Shown here: piece after piece, positions 45,746 to 59,240 of the stretch
Layout: each line of letters begins with the position of its first letter
Position numbering within the stretch: the first letter of the stretch is position 1
Assembly (NCBI RefSeq): GCF_051014445.1
Contig: NW_027488368.1
Coordinates: 4,650,001 to 4,714,000, forward strand
From: Colletes latitarsis
Taxonomy: Eukaryota; Arthropoda; Insecta; Hymenoptera; Colletidae
DNA: 64,000 nt
Direction of reading: 5' to 3'
Made by a program: the position numbers and the translations under genes
Notes under the pieces: generated by a model
What the model was told of the DNA's origin: nothing
The model's database searches: none
The model's input: only the letters and a program-made list of their open reading frames with translations

Positions 45746-47060
45746 TCCCGGTTGCGATTAATATTTTAGAGGATAACGCCGGTTATATCTCGGTTAGGTC
45801 TGGGATTTGCCCTCATCTGGCTCGTACTTTCGCATTTTTCCCATACTTGTTGGCCAGATCCTGGGTTTTTTCTGATTTGGATCACGTAGTAACGCGGTAC
45901 CACACCGAAACAGTCAATTAATACTGGTTGCGATTAATATTTTAGAGGATAACGCTGGTTATGTCTGGGTTAGTTCTGGTATTTGCTATCATCTGGCTCA
46001 TACTTTCGCGTTTTTCGCATACTTGTTGGCCAGATCCTGGTTTTTTCTGGTTTGGATCACGTAGTAATGTGGTACCACACTGAAACAGTCATTAGAAGCT
46101 CCGATTATTAGTTTGGAGGATAACGCTGGTTACGTTTGGGTTAGTTCTGGTATTTGCAATCATCTGGCTCATACTTTCGCATTTTTCGCATACTTGTTGG
46201 CCGGATCCTGGCCATTTTCTGGTTTGGATCACGTAGTAATGCGGTACCACACCGAAACAATCAATGAAACCTGGTTGCGATTAATTTATTGGAGGATAAC
46301 GCCGGTTATGTCTGGGTTAGGTCTGGTATTTGCCCTCATCTGGCTCGTACTTTCGCATTTTTCGCATACATGATGGCCAGATCCTGGCCTTTTTCTGGCT
46401 TGGACCACGTAGTAACACCGGTACCACACCGAAACAGTCAATTAAACCTGGTTGTGATTAATATTTTAGAGGAAAACGCCGGTTATGTCTGGGTTTGTTC
46501 TGGTATTTGCCCTCATCTGGCTCGTAATTTCGCATTTTTCGCATACTTGTTGGCCAGATCCTGGCTTTTTTCTGGCTTTGACAACGCAGTAATGTGGTAC
46601 CACACCGAAACAGTCAATTAATCCTGGTTGCGATTAATATTTTAGAGGATAACGCCGGTTATGTCTAGGTTAGGTCTGGTATTTGCCATCATCTGACTCG
46701 TGCTTTCGTATTTTTCGCATACTTGTTGGCCAGATCCTAGGCTTTTTCTGGTTTGGATCACGTACTAATGTGGTACCACACTGGAACAGTCAATAGAAGC
46801 TGGTTCCGAATAGTATTTTAGAGGATAACGCTGGTTGTGTCTAGATTTGTTCTGGTATTTGCCCTCATCTGGCTCGTACTTACGCATTTTTCGCATACTT
46901 GTTGGCCAGATCCTGGCCTTTTTCTGGCTTGGACCACGTAGTAATGTGGTACCACACCGAAACAGTCAGTTAAACCTGGTTGCGATTAATATTTTAGATG
47001 ATAACGCCGGTTATGTCTAGGTTAGGTCTGGTATTTGCCCTCATCTGGCACGTACTTTCG

Positions 47061-48690
47061 CAATTTTCGCATACTTTTTGGCCAGAACTCGGGTTATTTG
47101 TGGTTTGGATCCCGTCGTAATGTGGTACCACACTGAAACAGTCAATTAAACCTGGTTCCAATTAATATTTTAGAGGATAACGCAGGTTATGTCTGGGTTA
47201 GGTCTGGTATTTGCCCTCATCTGGCACGTACTTACGCATTTTTCGCATACTTGTTGGCCAGATCCTGGCCTTTTTCTGGCTTGGACCACGTAGTAATACG
47301 GTACCACACCGAAACAGTAAATTAAACCTGGTTGCGATTAATATTTTAGAGGATAACGCCGGTTACGTCTTGGTTAGGTCTGGTATTTGCCCTCATGTGG
47401 CTCGTACTTTCGCATTTTTCACTTACTTGTTGGCCAGATCTCGGGTTTTTTGTGGTTTGGATCCCGTCGTAATGTAGTTCCACACCGAAACAGTCAATCA
47501 ACCCTGGTTGCGATTAATATTTTGGAGGACAACGCTGGTTATGTTTGGGTTAGTTCTGGTATTTGCAATCATCGGGCACATACGTTCGCATTTCTCGCAT
47601 ACTTGTTTTTCAGATCCTGGCCTTTTTCTGGCTTGGACCACGTAGTAATGCAGTACCGCACCGAAACAGTCAATCAAACCTGGTTGCGATTAAGATTTCA
47701 GAGGATATCGCCGGTTACGTCTCGGTTTGGCCTGGGATTTGCAATCATCTGGCTCGTACTTTCGCAATTTTCGCATACTTTTTGGCCAGAACTCGGGTTA
47801 TTTGTGGTTTGGATCCCGTCGTAATGTGGTACCACACTGAAACAGTCAATTAAACCTGGTTCCAATTAATATTTTAGAGGATAACGCAGGTTATGTCTGG
47901 GTTAGGTCTGGTATTTGCCCTCATCTGGCACGTACTTACGCATTTTTCGCATACTTGTTGGCCAGATCCTGGCCTTTTTCTGGCTTGGACCACGTAGTAA
48001 TGTGGTACCACACCGAAACAGTCAGTTAAACCTGGTTGCGATTAATATTTTAGATGATAACGCCGGTTATGTCTAGGTTAGGTCTGGTATTTGCCCTCAT
48101 CTGGCACGTACTTTCGCATTTTTCGCATACTTCTTGGCCAGATCCTAGGCTTTTTCTGGTTTGGATCACGTACTAATGTGGTACCACACTGGAACAGTCA
48201 ATTAATCCTGGTTGCGATTAATATTTTAGAGGATAACGCAGGTTATGTCTGGGTTAGGTCTGGTATTTGCCCTCATCTGGCACGTACTTACGCATTTTTC
48301 GCATACTTGTTGGCCAGATCCTGGCCTTTTTCCGGCTTGGACCACGTAGTAATGTGGTACCACACCGAAACAGTCAGTTAAACCTGGTTGCGATTAATAT
48401 TTTAGATGATAACGCCGGTTATGTCTAGGTTAGGTCTGGTATTTGCCCTCATCTGGCACGTACTTTCGCATTTTTCGCATACTTCTTGGCCAGATCCTAG
48501 GCTTTTTCTGGTTTGGATCACGTACTAATGTGGTACCACACTGGAACAGTCAATTAATCCTGGTTGCGATTAATATTTTAGAGGATAACGCAGGTTATGT
48601 CTGGGTTAGGTCTGGTATTTGCCCTCATCTGGCACGTACTTACGCATTTTTCGCATACTTGTTGGCCAGATCCTGGCCACTTCCTGGCTT
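47061..48690. repeat. Four-monomer and two-monomer repeats in subfamily D
   Basis: CAATTTTCGCATACTTTTTG at 47061 recurs at 47765 (704 bp, four monomers). Within the second part a dimer of 352 bp repeats: the CGCAGGTTATGTCTGG monomer with CTTACGCATTTTTCG occurs near 47887, 48239 and 48591, alternating with a CTTCTTGGCCAGATCCTAGG monomer. This is the shortest higher-order period found in the window. Confidence 0.75.
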
Positions 48691-51600
48691 TGACAACGTA
48701 GTAATGCGGTACCACACCGAAACAGTCAATTAAACCTGGTTGCGATTAATATTTTAGAGGATAACGAAGGTTATGTCTGGGTTAGGTCTGGGATTTGCCC
48801 TCATCTGGCTCGTACTTTCGCACTTTTCGCATACTTGCTGGCCAGATCCTGGCCTTTTTCTGGCTTGGACCACGTAGTAATGTGGTACCACACTGTCAAT
48901 AAAAGCTGGTTCCGATTAGTATTTTAGAGGATAACGCTGGTTATGTCTGGGTTAGTTCTGGTAATTGCAATCATCTGGCTCATACTTTCGCGTTTTTCGC
49001 ATACTTGTTGGCCAGATCGTGGCCTTTTTCTGGTTTGGATCACGTAGTAATGTGGTACCACACTGAAACAGTCATTTAAACCTGGTTGCGATTAATATTT
49101 TTGAGGATAACGCCGGTTATGTCTGGGTTAGTTCTGGTATTCCCAACCATCCGGCTCATACTCCCGCATTTTTCGCTTACTTGCCGGGCAGATCCTGGTT
49201 TTTTTGTGGTTTGGATACCGTCGTAATGTGGTTCCACACCGAAACAGTCAATTAAACCTGGTTGCGATTAATATTTTACAGGATAACGACGGTTAAGTCT
49301 TGGTTAGTTCTAGTATTTGCCGTCATCTGTCTCATACTTTCGCATTTTTCGCATACTTGTTGGCCAGATCCAGGGCTTTTTCTGGTTTGGATCGCGTACT
49401 AATGCGGTACCACACCGAAACAGCCAATTAAACCTGGTTGCGTTTAATATTTTAGAGGATAACGCCGGTTACGTCTTGGTTTGCTCTAGTATTTGCCCTC
49501 ATCTGGCTCGTACTTTCGCATTTTTCGCTTACTTGCCGGGCAGATCCTGGGTTTTTTGTCGTTTGGATACCGTCGTAATGTGGTTCACACCGAAACAGTC
49601 AATTAAACCTGGTTGCGATTAATATTTTACAGGATAACGACGGTTAAGTCTTGGTTAGTTCTAGTATTTGCCGTCATCTGTCTCATACTTTCGCATTTTT
49701 CGCATACTTGTTGGCCAGATCCAGGGCTTTTTCTGGTTTGGATCACGTAGTAATGTGGTAACACTCTGAAACAGTCAATTAAACCTGGTTGCGATTAATA
49801 TTTTTGAGGATAACGCCAGTTATGTCTGGGTTAGTTCTGGTATTTCCAACCATCCGGCTCATACTTTCGCATTTTTCGCTTACTTGCGGGGCAGATCCTG
49901 GCCTTTTTCTGGCTTGGACCACGTAGTAATGCGGTACCACACCGAAACAGTTAATCATACCTGGTTGTGATTAATATTTTAGTGGATAACGCTGGTTATG
50001 TCTAGATTAGTTTTGGTATTTGCCCTCATCTGGCTCGTACTTTCGCATTTTTCGCATACTTGTTGGCCAGATCTCGGGTTTTTTGTGGCTTGGATCCCGT
50101 AGCAATGTGGTACCACACTGAAACAGTCAATTAAACCTGGTTGCGGTTAATATTTTTGGGGATAACGCCGGTTATGTCTGGGTTACTTCTGGTATTTCCA
50201 ACCATCCGGCTCATACTTTCGCTTCGCTCGCATACTTGTTGGCCAGATGCTGGGTTTTTTCTGGTTTGGATCCCGCAATAATGATGTTCCACACCGGAAC
50301 AGTCAATTAAACCTGGTTTCGATTAACATTTTAGAGGATAACGCCGGTTAAGTCTTGGTTAGTTCTAGTATTTGCCGTCATCTGTCTCATACTTTCGCAT
50401 TTTTCGCATACTTGTTGGCCAGATCCTGGCTTTTTTCTGGTTTGGATCACGTAGTAATACGGTACCACACCGAAACAGTAAATTAAACCTGGTTGCGATT
50501 AATATTTTAGAGGATAACGCCGGTTACGTCTTGGTTAGGTCTGGTATTTGCCCTCATGTGGCTCGTACTTTCGCATTTTTCACTTACTTGTTCGCCAGAT
50601 CTCGGGTTTTCTGTGGTTTGGCTCCCGTCGTAATGTGGTTCCACACCGAAACAGTCAATTAACCCTGGTTGCGATTAATATTTTGGAGGACAGCGCTGGT
50701 TATGTTTGGGTTAGTTCTGGTATTTGCAATCATCAGGCACATACTTTCGCATTTTTCGCATACTTGTTGGGCAGATCCTGGGTTTTCCCTGGTTTGCATA
50801 ACGTAGTAATGTGGTACCACACCGAAACAGTCAATTAAACCTGGTTGCGATTAATATTTTACAGGATAACGCCTGTAAAGTCTTGGTTAGTTCTAGTATT
50901 TGCCGTCATCTGTCTCATACTTTCGCATTTTTCGCATACTTGTTGGCCAGATCCTGGCCTTTTTCTGGTTTGGATCACGTAGTAATGTGGTACCACACTG
51001 AAACAGTCATTTAAACCTGGTTGCGATTAATATTTTTCAGGATAACGCCGGTTATGTCTGGGTTAGGTCTGGTATTTGCCCTCATCTGGCTCGTACTTTC
51101 GCATTTTTCGCATACTTGTTGGCCAGATCTCGGGTTTTTTGTGGCTTCGATCCCGTAGTAATGTGGTACCACACTGAAACAGTCATTTAAACCTGGTTGC
51201 GATTAATATTTTTCAGGATAACGCCGGTTATGTCTGGGTTAGGTCTGGGTTTGCCCTCATCTGGCTCGTACTTTCGCATTTTGCGCATACTTGTTGGCCA
51301 GATCCTGGGCTTTTTCTGGTTTGGATCACGTGGTAGAGTAGTACCACACTGAAACAGTCAATTAAATCTAGGTTCGATCAATATTACAGGGGATAACACC
51401 TGTTAGGTCAGGGTTACGTCTTGTATTTCCAATCATCTGCCTCATACTTTCGCATTTTTCGCACACTTGTTGTCGTGATCCTGGGCTTTTTGTTGGTTAG
51501 TATCACGTATTAATGTGGTGCCACACTGAAATAGTCAATTCAACCTGGATTGGATGAATATTTTAGAGGATAGCACCGGTTAGGTCTGGGTTAGGTCTGG

Positions 51601-53690
51601 TATTTGCCAACATCTAGCTCATACTTTCGCATTTTTGGCATAATTGTTGGCTAGATCCTGGGCTATTTGTGACTGGCATCACGTAGTAATGTGGTACCAC
51701 ACTGAAACAGTCAATTAAACCTGGTTCCGATTAATATTTTCGAGGATAACGCCGGTTATGCCAGGGTTACGTCTTGTATTTGCAATCATCTGCCTCATAC
51801 TTTCGCATTTTTCGCATACGTGTTGTCCAGATCGTGGGCTTTTTGTTGGTTAGTATCACGTATTAATGTGGTACCACACTGAAATAGTCAATAAAACGTG
51901 GTTCCGATTAATATTTTAGAGGATAACTCCGGTTATGTCTGGGTTAGATGTGGTATTTGTCATCATCCAGCTCATACTTTCACATTTTTGGCATACTTGT
52001 TGGCCAGATCCTGGGCTGTTTCTAATTTGGATCACGTACAAATGTGGTACCACACTGAAACAGTCAATTAAACCTGGTTCCGATTAATATTTTAAAGGAT
52101 AACGCCGGTTATGTCTGGGTTAGATCTGGTATTTGCAATCATCTGGCTCATACATTCGCGTTTTTCGCATACTTGTTGGCCAGATCCTGGGATTTTTCTG
52201 GTTTGGGTCACGTAGAAATGTAGTACCACACTGAGACAGTCAATAAAAGCTGGTTCCGATTACTATTTTAGTGGAGAACGCCGGTTATGCCTGGGTTAAG
52301 TCTGGTAATTGCATCATCTGCCTTATACTTTCGCATTTTTCGCATACTTGTTGGCCAGATCCTGGGCTTTTTCTGGTTTGGATCGCGTAGTAGAGTAGTA
52401 CCACACCGAAAAAGTCAATTAAACCTGGGTGAGATTAATATTTTAGAGGATAACGCCGGTTATGTCAAGGTTAGTTCTGGTATTTGCATTCATCTGGCTC
52501 ATACTTTCGCATTTTTCGCATACTTGTTGGCCATATCTTGGGTTTTTTCTGGTTTGGATCACGTAGTAATGTGGTGCCACACTGTAACAGTCAATTAAAC
52601 CTGGTATCGATCAATATTTCAGGGGATAAAACCGGTTAGGTCAGGGTTACGTCTTGTATTTGCAATCATCTACCTCATACTTTCGCATTTTTCGCATACT
52701 TGTTGTCCAGATCCTGGGCTTTTTGTTGGTTAGTATCACGTAGTAATGCGGTACCACACCGAAAAAGTCAATTAAACCTGGTTCCGATAAATACTTTAGA
52801 GGATAACGCTGGTTATGGCTGGGTTAGTTCTGGTATTTGCCCTCATCTCGCTCGTTCATTCGCATTTTTCGCATACTTGCTGGCCAGATCCTGGCCTTTT
52901 TCAGGTTTGGATCACGCAGTAATGCGGTACCACACAGAAAATGTCAATTAAACCTGGTTGCGATTAATATTTTAGAGGATAACTCCGGTTATGTCTCGGT
53001 TAGGTCTGGGATTTGCCCTCCTCTGGCTCGTCCTTTCGCATTTTTGGATACGTGTTGGCCAGATCCCGGCCTTTTTCTGGCTTAGACCACGTAGTAATGC
53101 GGTACCACACAGCAACAGTCTATTAAACCTGGTTCCGATAAATATTTTAGAGGATAACGTTGGTTATGTCTGGGTTAGTTCTGGTATTTGCAATGATCTA
53201 ACTCATACTTTCGCATTTTTCACATACTTGTTGGCCAGATCCTGGGCTTTTTCTGGTTTGGATCCCGTAGTAATGTGGTTCCACACCGAAACAGTCAATG
53301 AAATCTGGTTGCGATTACTATCTTAGAGGATAACGCCGTTTATGTCTTGGTTAGGTCTGGTATTTGCCCTCATCTAGCTCGTACTTTCGCATTTTTCGCA
53401 TACTTGTTGGCCAGATCCAGGGCTTTTTCTGGTTCGGATCACGTAGTAATATGGCACCACACTGAAACAGTCAATTAAATCTGGTTTCGATCAATATTTC
53501 AGGGGATAACACCGGTTATGTCTCGGTTAGGTCTGGGATTTGCCCTCATCTGACTCGTACTTTCGCATTTTTCGCATACTTGTTGGCCAGATCCTGTCCT
53601 CTTGCTGGTTTGGATCACGTAGTAATGCGGTACCACACTGAAACGGACAATAGAAGCTGGTTCCGATTAATATTTTAGAGGAGAACGCCG

Positions 53691-54577
53691 GTTATGCCTT
53701 GGTTAGGTCTGGTATTTGCAATCGTCTGGCTCATACATTCGCAATTTTCGCGTACTTGTTGGCCAGATCCTGGATTTTTTCTGGTTTGGATCACGTAGTA
53801 ATGCGGTACCACACCGAAACAGTCAATTAAACCTGGTTGCGATTAATATTTTAGAGGATAACGCCGGTTATGTCTCGGTTAGGTCTGGGATTTGCCCTCA
53901 TCTGGCTCGTACTTTCGCATTTTGCGCATTCTTGTTGGCCCGATCCTGGGCTTTTTCTGGTTCGGATCACGTAGTAATGCGGTACCACACCGAAAAAATC
54001 AATTAAACCTTGTTCCGATAAATATTTTAGAGGATAACGCCGGTTATGTCAAGGTTAGTTCTGGTATTTGCATTCATCTGCCTCATACTTTCGCATTTTT
54101 CGCATACTTGTTGTCCAGATCCTGGGCTTTTTGTTGGTTAGTATCACGTATTAATGTGGTGCCACACTGAAATAGTCAATTCAACCTGGATTAGATGAAT
54201 ATTTTAGAGGATAGCACCGGTTAGGTCTGGGTTAGGTCTGGTATTTGCCATCATCTAGCTCATACTTTCGCATTTTTGGCATAATTGTTGGCTAGATCCT
54301 GGGCTATTTGTGACTGGGATCACGTAGTAATGTGGTACCACACTGAAACAGTCAATTTAACCTGGTTCCGATTAATATTTTCGAGGATAACGCCGGTTAT
54401 GCCTGGGTTAGGTCTGGTATTTGCCATCATCTAGCTCATACTTTCACATTTTTGGCATACTTGTTGGCCAGATCCTGGGCTGTTTCTGATTTGGATCACG
54501 TACAAATGTGGTACCACACTGAAACAGTCAGTTAAACCTGGTTCCGATTAATATTTTAGAGGATAACGCCGGTTATG
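53691..54577. repeat. Displaced duplication, copy 1 (about 5 monomers)
   Basis: Matches 56334-57220 with an offset of 2643 bp (15 monomers). Shared markers are GTTATGCCTTGGTTAGG, TTGCAATCGTCTGGC, a TTTTGCGCATTCTTGTTGGC monomer, and CTATTTGTGACTGGGATCACG. It ends where one copy reads GGTTATGACTCGG and the other GGTTATGTCTCG. Confidence 0.7.
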
Positions 54578-55230
54578 ACTCGGTTAGGTCTGGGATTTGC
54601 CCTCATCTGGCTCGTTCTTTCGCACTTTCGCATACCTGTTGGCCAGATCCTGACATTTTTCTGGCTCGGATCACGTAGTCATATGGTACCACGCTGAAAC
54701 AGTCAATAAAAGCTGGTTCCGATTAATATTTTAGAGGAGAACGCCGGTTATGCCTGGGTTGGGTCTGGTAATTGCAATCATCTGCCTCATACTTTCGCAT
54801 TTTTCGCATTCTTGTTGGCCAGATCCTGGGCTTTTTCTGGTTTGGATCACGTAGTAGAGTAGTACCACACTGAAACAGTCAATTAAACCTGGTTTCGATC
54901 AATATTACAGGGGATAACACCTGTTAGGTCAGGGTTACGTCTTGTATTTGCAATCATCTGCCTCATACTTTCGCATTTTTCGCATACTTGTTGTCCAGAT
55001 CCTGGGCTTTTTGTTGGTTAGTATCACGTATTAATGTGGTACCACACTGAAATAGTCCTTTAAAATGTGGTTCCGATTAATATTTTAGAGGATAACGCCG
55101 GTTATGTCTGGGTTAGGTCTGGTATTTGTCATCATCTAGCTCATACTTTCGCATTTTTGGCATAATTGTTGGTCAGATCCTGGGCTGTTTTTGACTGACA
55201 TCACGTACTAATGTGGTACCACACTGAAAC
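54571..55230. repeat. Displaced duplication of about 3.7 monomers, copy 1
   Basis: Recurs at 58093-58750, offset about 3522 bp (20 monomers). Markers are GGTTATGACTCGGTTAGG, a TTTCGCATACCTGTTGGCC monomer, the GTAGAGTAGTACC monomer and TTACAGGGGATAACACCTG. Confidence 0.65.
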
Positions 55231-56333
55231 AGTTAATTAATCCTGGTTCCGATTAATATTTTCGAGGATAACGCCGGTTATGCCTGGGTTAGGTCTGGTA
55301 TTTGCCATCATCTGGCTCATACATTCGCGTTTTTCGCATACTTGTTGCCCAGATCCTGGGATTTTTCTGGTTTGGATGCCGTGGTAATGTGGTTCCACAC
55401 CGTAACAGTCAATTAAACCTGGTTGCGATTAATATTTTAGAGGATAACGCCGGTTATGCCTGGGTTAGGTCTGGTATTTGCCATCATCTGGCTCATACAT
55501 TCGCGTTTTTGGCATACTTGTTGGCCAGATCCTGGGCTTTTTCTGGTTTGGATCACGTAGTAGAGTAGTACCACACTGAAACAGTCAATTAAACCTGGTT
55601 TCGATCAATATTACAGGGGATAACACCTGTTAGGTCAGGGTTACGTCTTGTATTTGCAATCATCTGCCTCATACTTTCGCATTTTTCGCATACGTGTTGT
55701 CCAGATCGTGGGCTTTTTGTTGGTTAGTATCACGTATTAATGTGGTACCACACTGAAATAGTCAATAAAACGTGGTTCCGATTAATATTTTAGAGGATAA
55801 CTCCGGTTATGTCTGGGTTAGATGTGGTATTTGTCATCATCCAGCTCATACTTTCACATTTTTGGCATACTTGTTGGCCAGATCCTGGGCTGTTTCTAAT
55901 TTGGATCACGTACAAATGTGGTACCACACTGAAACAGTCAATTAAACCTGGTTCCGATTAATATTTTAGAGGATAACGCCGGTTATGTCTGGGTTAGATC
56001 TGGTATTTGCAATCATCTGGCTCATACATTCGCGTTTTTCGCATACTTGTTGGCCAGATCCTGGGAATTTTCTGGTTTGAATGCCGTGGTAATGTGGTTC
56101 CACACCGTAACAGTCAATTCAACCTGGTTGCGATTAATATTTTAGAGGATAACGCCGGTTATGTCTCGGTTAGGTCTGGTATTTGCCCTCATCTGGCTCG
56201 TAGTTTCGCTTTTTTCGCATACTTGTTGGCCAGATCCTGGGCTTTTTCTAGTTTGGATCAAGTAGTAATGTGATACCACACCGAGACAGTCAATGAAAGC
56301 GGGTTCCGATTAATATTTTAGAGGATAACGCCG

Positions 56334-57220
56334 GTTATGCCTTGGTTAGGTCTGGTATTTGCAATCGTCTGGCTCATACATTCGCATTTTTCGCATTCTT
56401 GTTGGCCAGATCCTGGATTTTTTCTGGTTTGGATCACGTAGTAATGCGGTACTACACCGAAACAGTCAATTAAACCTGGTTGCGATTAATATTTTAGAGG
56501 ATAACGCCGGTTATGTCTCGGTTAGGTCTGGGAGTTGCCCTCATCTGGCTCGTACTTTCGCATTTTGCGCATTCTTGTTGGCCCGATCCTGGGCTTTTTC
56601 TGGTTCGGATCACGTAGTAATGCGGTACCACACCGAAAAAATCAATTAAACCTTGTTCCGATAAATATTTTAGAGGATAACGCCGGTTATGTCAAGGTTA
56701 GTTCTGGTATTTGCATTCATCTGCCTCATACTTTCGCATTTTTCGCATACTTGTTGTCCAGATCCTGGGCTTTTTGTTGGTTAGTATCACGTATTAATGT
56801 GGTGCCACACTGAAATAGTCAATTCAACCTGGATTCGATGAATATTTTAGAGGATAGCACCGGTTAGGTCTGGGTTAGGTCTGGTATTTGCCATCATCTA
56901 GCTCATACTTTCGCATTTTTGGCATAATTGTTGGCTAGATCCTGGGCTATTTGTGACTGGGATCACGTAGTAATGTGGTACCACACTGAAGCAGTCAATT
57001 TAACCTGGTTCCGATTAATATTTTCGAGGATAACGCCGGTTATGCCTGGGTTAGGTCTGGTATTTGCCATCATCTAGCTCATACTTTCACATTTTTGGCA
57101 TACTTGTTGGCCAGATCCTGGGCTGTTTCTGATTTGGATCACGTACAAATATGGTACCACACTGAAACAGTCAGTTAAACCTGGTTCCGATTAATATTTT
57201 AGAGGATAACGCCGGTTATG
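56334..57220. repeat. Displaced duplication, copy 2 (about 5 monomers)
   Basis: Partner of 53691-54577. A few substitutions separate the copies (for example GCAATTTTCGCGTAC versus GCATTTTTCGCATTC). Confidence 0.7.
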
Positions 57221-58092
57221 TCTCGTTTACGTCTGGGATTTGCCCTCATCTGGCTCGTACTTTCGCATTTTCACATACTTGTTGGCCAGTTCCTGGGTTT
57301 TTACTGGTTTGGGTCACGTAGAGATGTGATACCACTCTGAGACAGTCAATAAAATCTGGTTCCGATTAATATTTTAACGGAGAACGCCGGTTATGCCAGG
57401 GTTAGGTCTGGTATTTGCCCTCATCTGACACGTACTTTCGCATTTTTCCCATACATGTTGGCCAGATCCTGACCTTTTTCTGGCTCGAATCACGTAGTCA
57501 TATGGTACCACACTGAAACAGTCAATTAAACCTGGTTCCGATTAATATTTTAGAGGATAACGCCGGTTATGTCTGGGTTAGGTCTGGTATTTGTCATCAT
57601 CTAGCTCATACTTTCGCATTTTTGGCATAATTGTTGGCCAGATCCTGGGCTATTTTTGACTGAGATCACGTACTAATTTGGTACCACACTGAAACAGTCA
57701 ATTAATCCTGGTTCCGATTAAAATTTTCGAGGATAACGCCGGTTATGTCTGGGTTAGATTTGGTATTTGCAATCGTCTGGCTCATACTTTCGCGTATTTC
57801 GCATACTTGTAGGCCAGATCCTGGGATTTTACTGGTTTGGATGCCGTGGTAATGTGGTTCCACACCGAAACAGTCAATTAAACCTAGTTGCGATTAATAT
57901 TATAGAGGATAACGCAGGCTATGTCTGGGTTAGGTCTGGTATCTGCCCTCATCTGACTCGTACTTTCGCATTTTTCCCATACATGTTGGCCAGATCCGGG
58001 CCTTTTTTTGGTTTGGATCACGTAGTAATGCGGTACCACACCGAAACAGTCAATTAAACCTGGTTGCGATTAATATTTTAGAGGATAACGCC

Positions 58093-58750
58093 GGTTATGA
58101 CTCGGTTAGGTCTGGGATTTGCCCTCATCTGGCTCGTACTTTCGCATTTTCGCATACCTGTTGGCCAGATCCTGACATTTTTCTGGCTCGGATCACGTAG
58201 TCATATGGTACCACGCTGAAACAGTCAATAAAAGCTGGTTCCGATTAATATTTTAGAGGAGAACGCCGGTTATGCCTGGGTTGGGTCTGGTAATTGCAAT
58301 CATCTGCCTCATACTTTCGCATTTTTCGCATACTTGTTGGCCAGATCCTGGACTTTTTCTGGTTTGGATCACGTAGTAGAGTAGTACCACACTGAAACAG
58401 TCAATTAAACCTGGTTTCGATCAATATTACAGGGGATAACACCTGTTAGGTCAGGGTTACGTCTTGTATTTGCAATCATCTGCCTCATACTTTCGCATTT
58501 TTCGCATACTTGTTGTCCAGATCCTGGGCTTTTTGTTGGTTAGTATCACGTATTAATGTGGTACCACACTGAAATAGTCCTTTGAAATGTGGTTCCGATT
58601 AATATTTTAGAGGATAACGCCGGTTATGTCTGGGTTAGGTCTGGTATTTGTCATCATCTAGCTCATACTTTCGCATTTTTGGCATAATTGTTGGTCAGAT
58701 CCTGGGCTATTTTTGACTGACATCACGTACTAATGTGGTACCACACTGAA
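58093..58750. repeat. Displaced duplication of about 3.7 monomers, copy 2
   Basis: Partner of 54571-55230. A third offset of about 3874 bp links about 51780-52190 with about 55655-56060 (marker CATACGTGTTGTCCAGATCG at 51815 and 55689), so the 51-59 kb region is a mosaic of several overlapping duplications. Confidence 0.65.
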
Positions 58751-59189
58751 ACAGTCAATTAAACCTGGTTCCGATTAATATTTTAGAGGATAACGCCTGT
58801 TATGTCTGGGTTAGATCTGGTATTTGCAATCATCTGGCTCATACATTCGCGTTTTTCTAATACTTGTTGGCCAGATCCTGGGATTTTTCTGGTATGGATG
58901 CCGTGGTAATGTGGTTCCACACCGAAACAGTCAATTAAACCTGGTTGCGATTAATATTTTAGAGGATAACGCCGGTTATGTCTGGGATAGGTCTGGTAGT
59001 TGCCCTCATCTGACTCGTACTTTCGCATTTTTCCCATACATGTTGGCCAGATCCGGGCCTTTTTCTGGTTTGGATCATGTAGTAATGCGGTTCCACACCG
59101 AAACAGTCAATTTAACCTGGCTGCGATTAATATTTTAGAGGATAACGCCGGTTATGACTCGGTTAGGTCTGGGATTTGCCCTCATCTGG

Positions 59190-59240
59190 CTCGTACTTTC
59201 GCTCGTAATTTCAAACATCTGCCTCATACTTTCGCATTTT
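59190..59240. repeat. Out-of-phase monomer junction (33-bp internal duplication)
   Basis: One monomer carries about 33 extra bases: after CTCGTACTTTCGC the sequence restarts as TCGTAATTTCAAACATCTGCC and runs through the same CTCATACTTTCGC landmark again. It is a rare break in the otherwise constant period and looks like a misaligned crossover or slippage scar. Confidence 0.65.
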
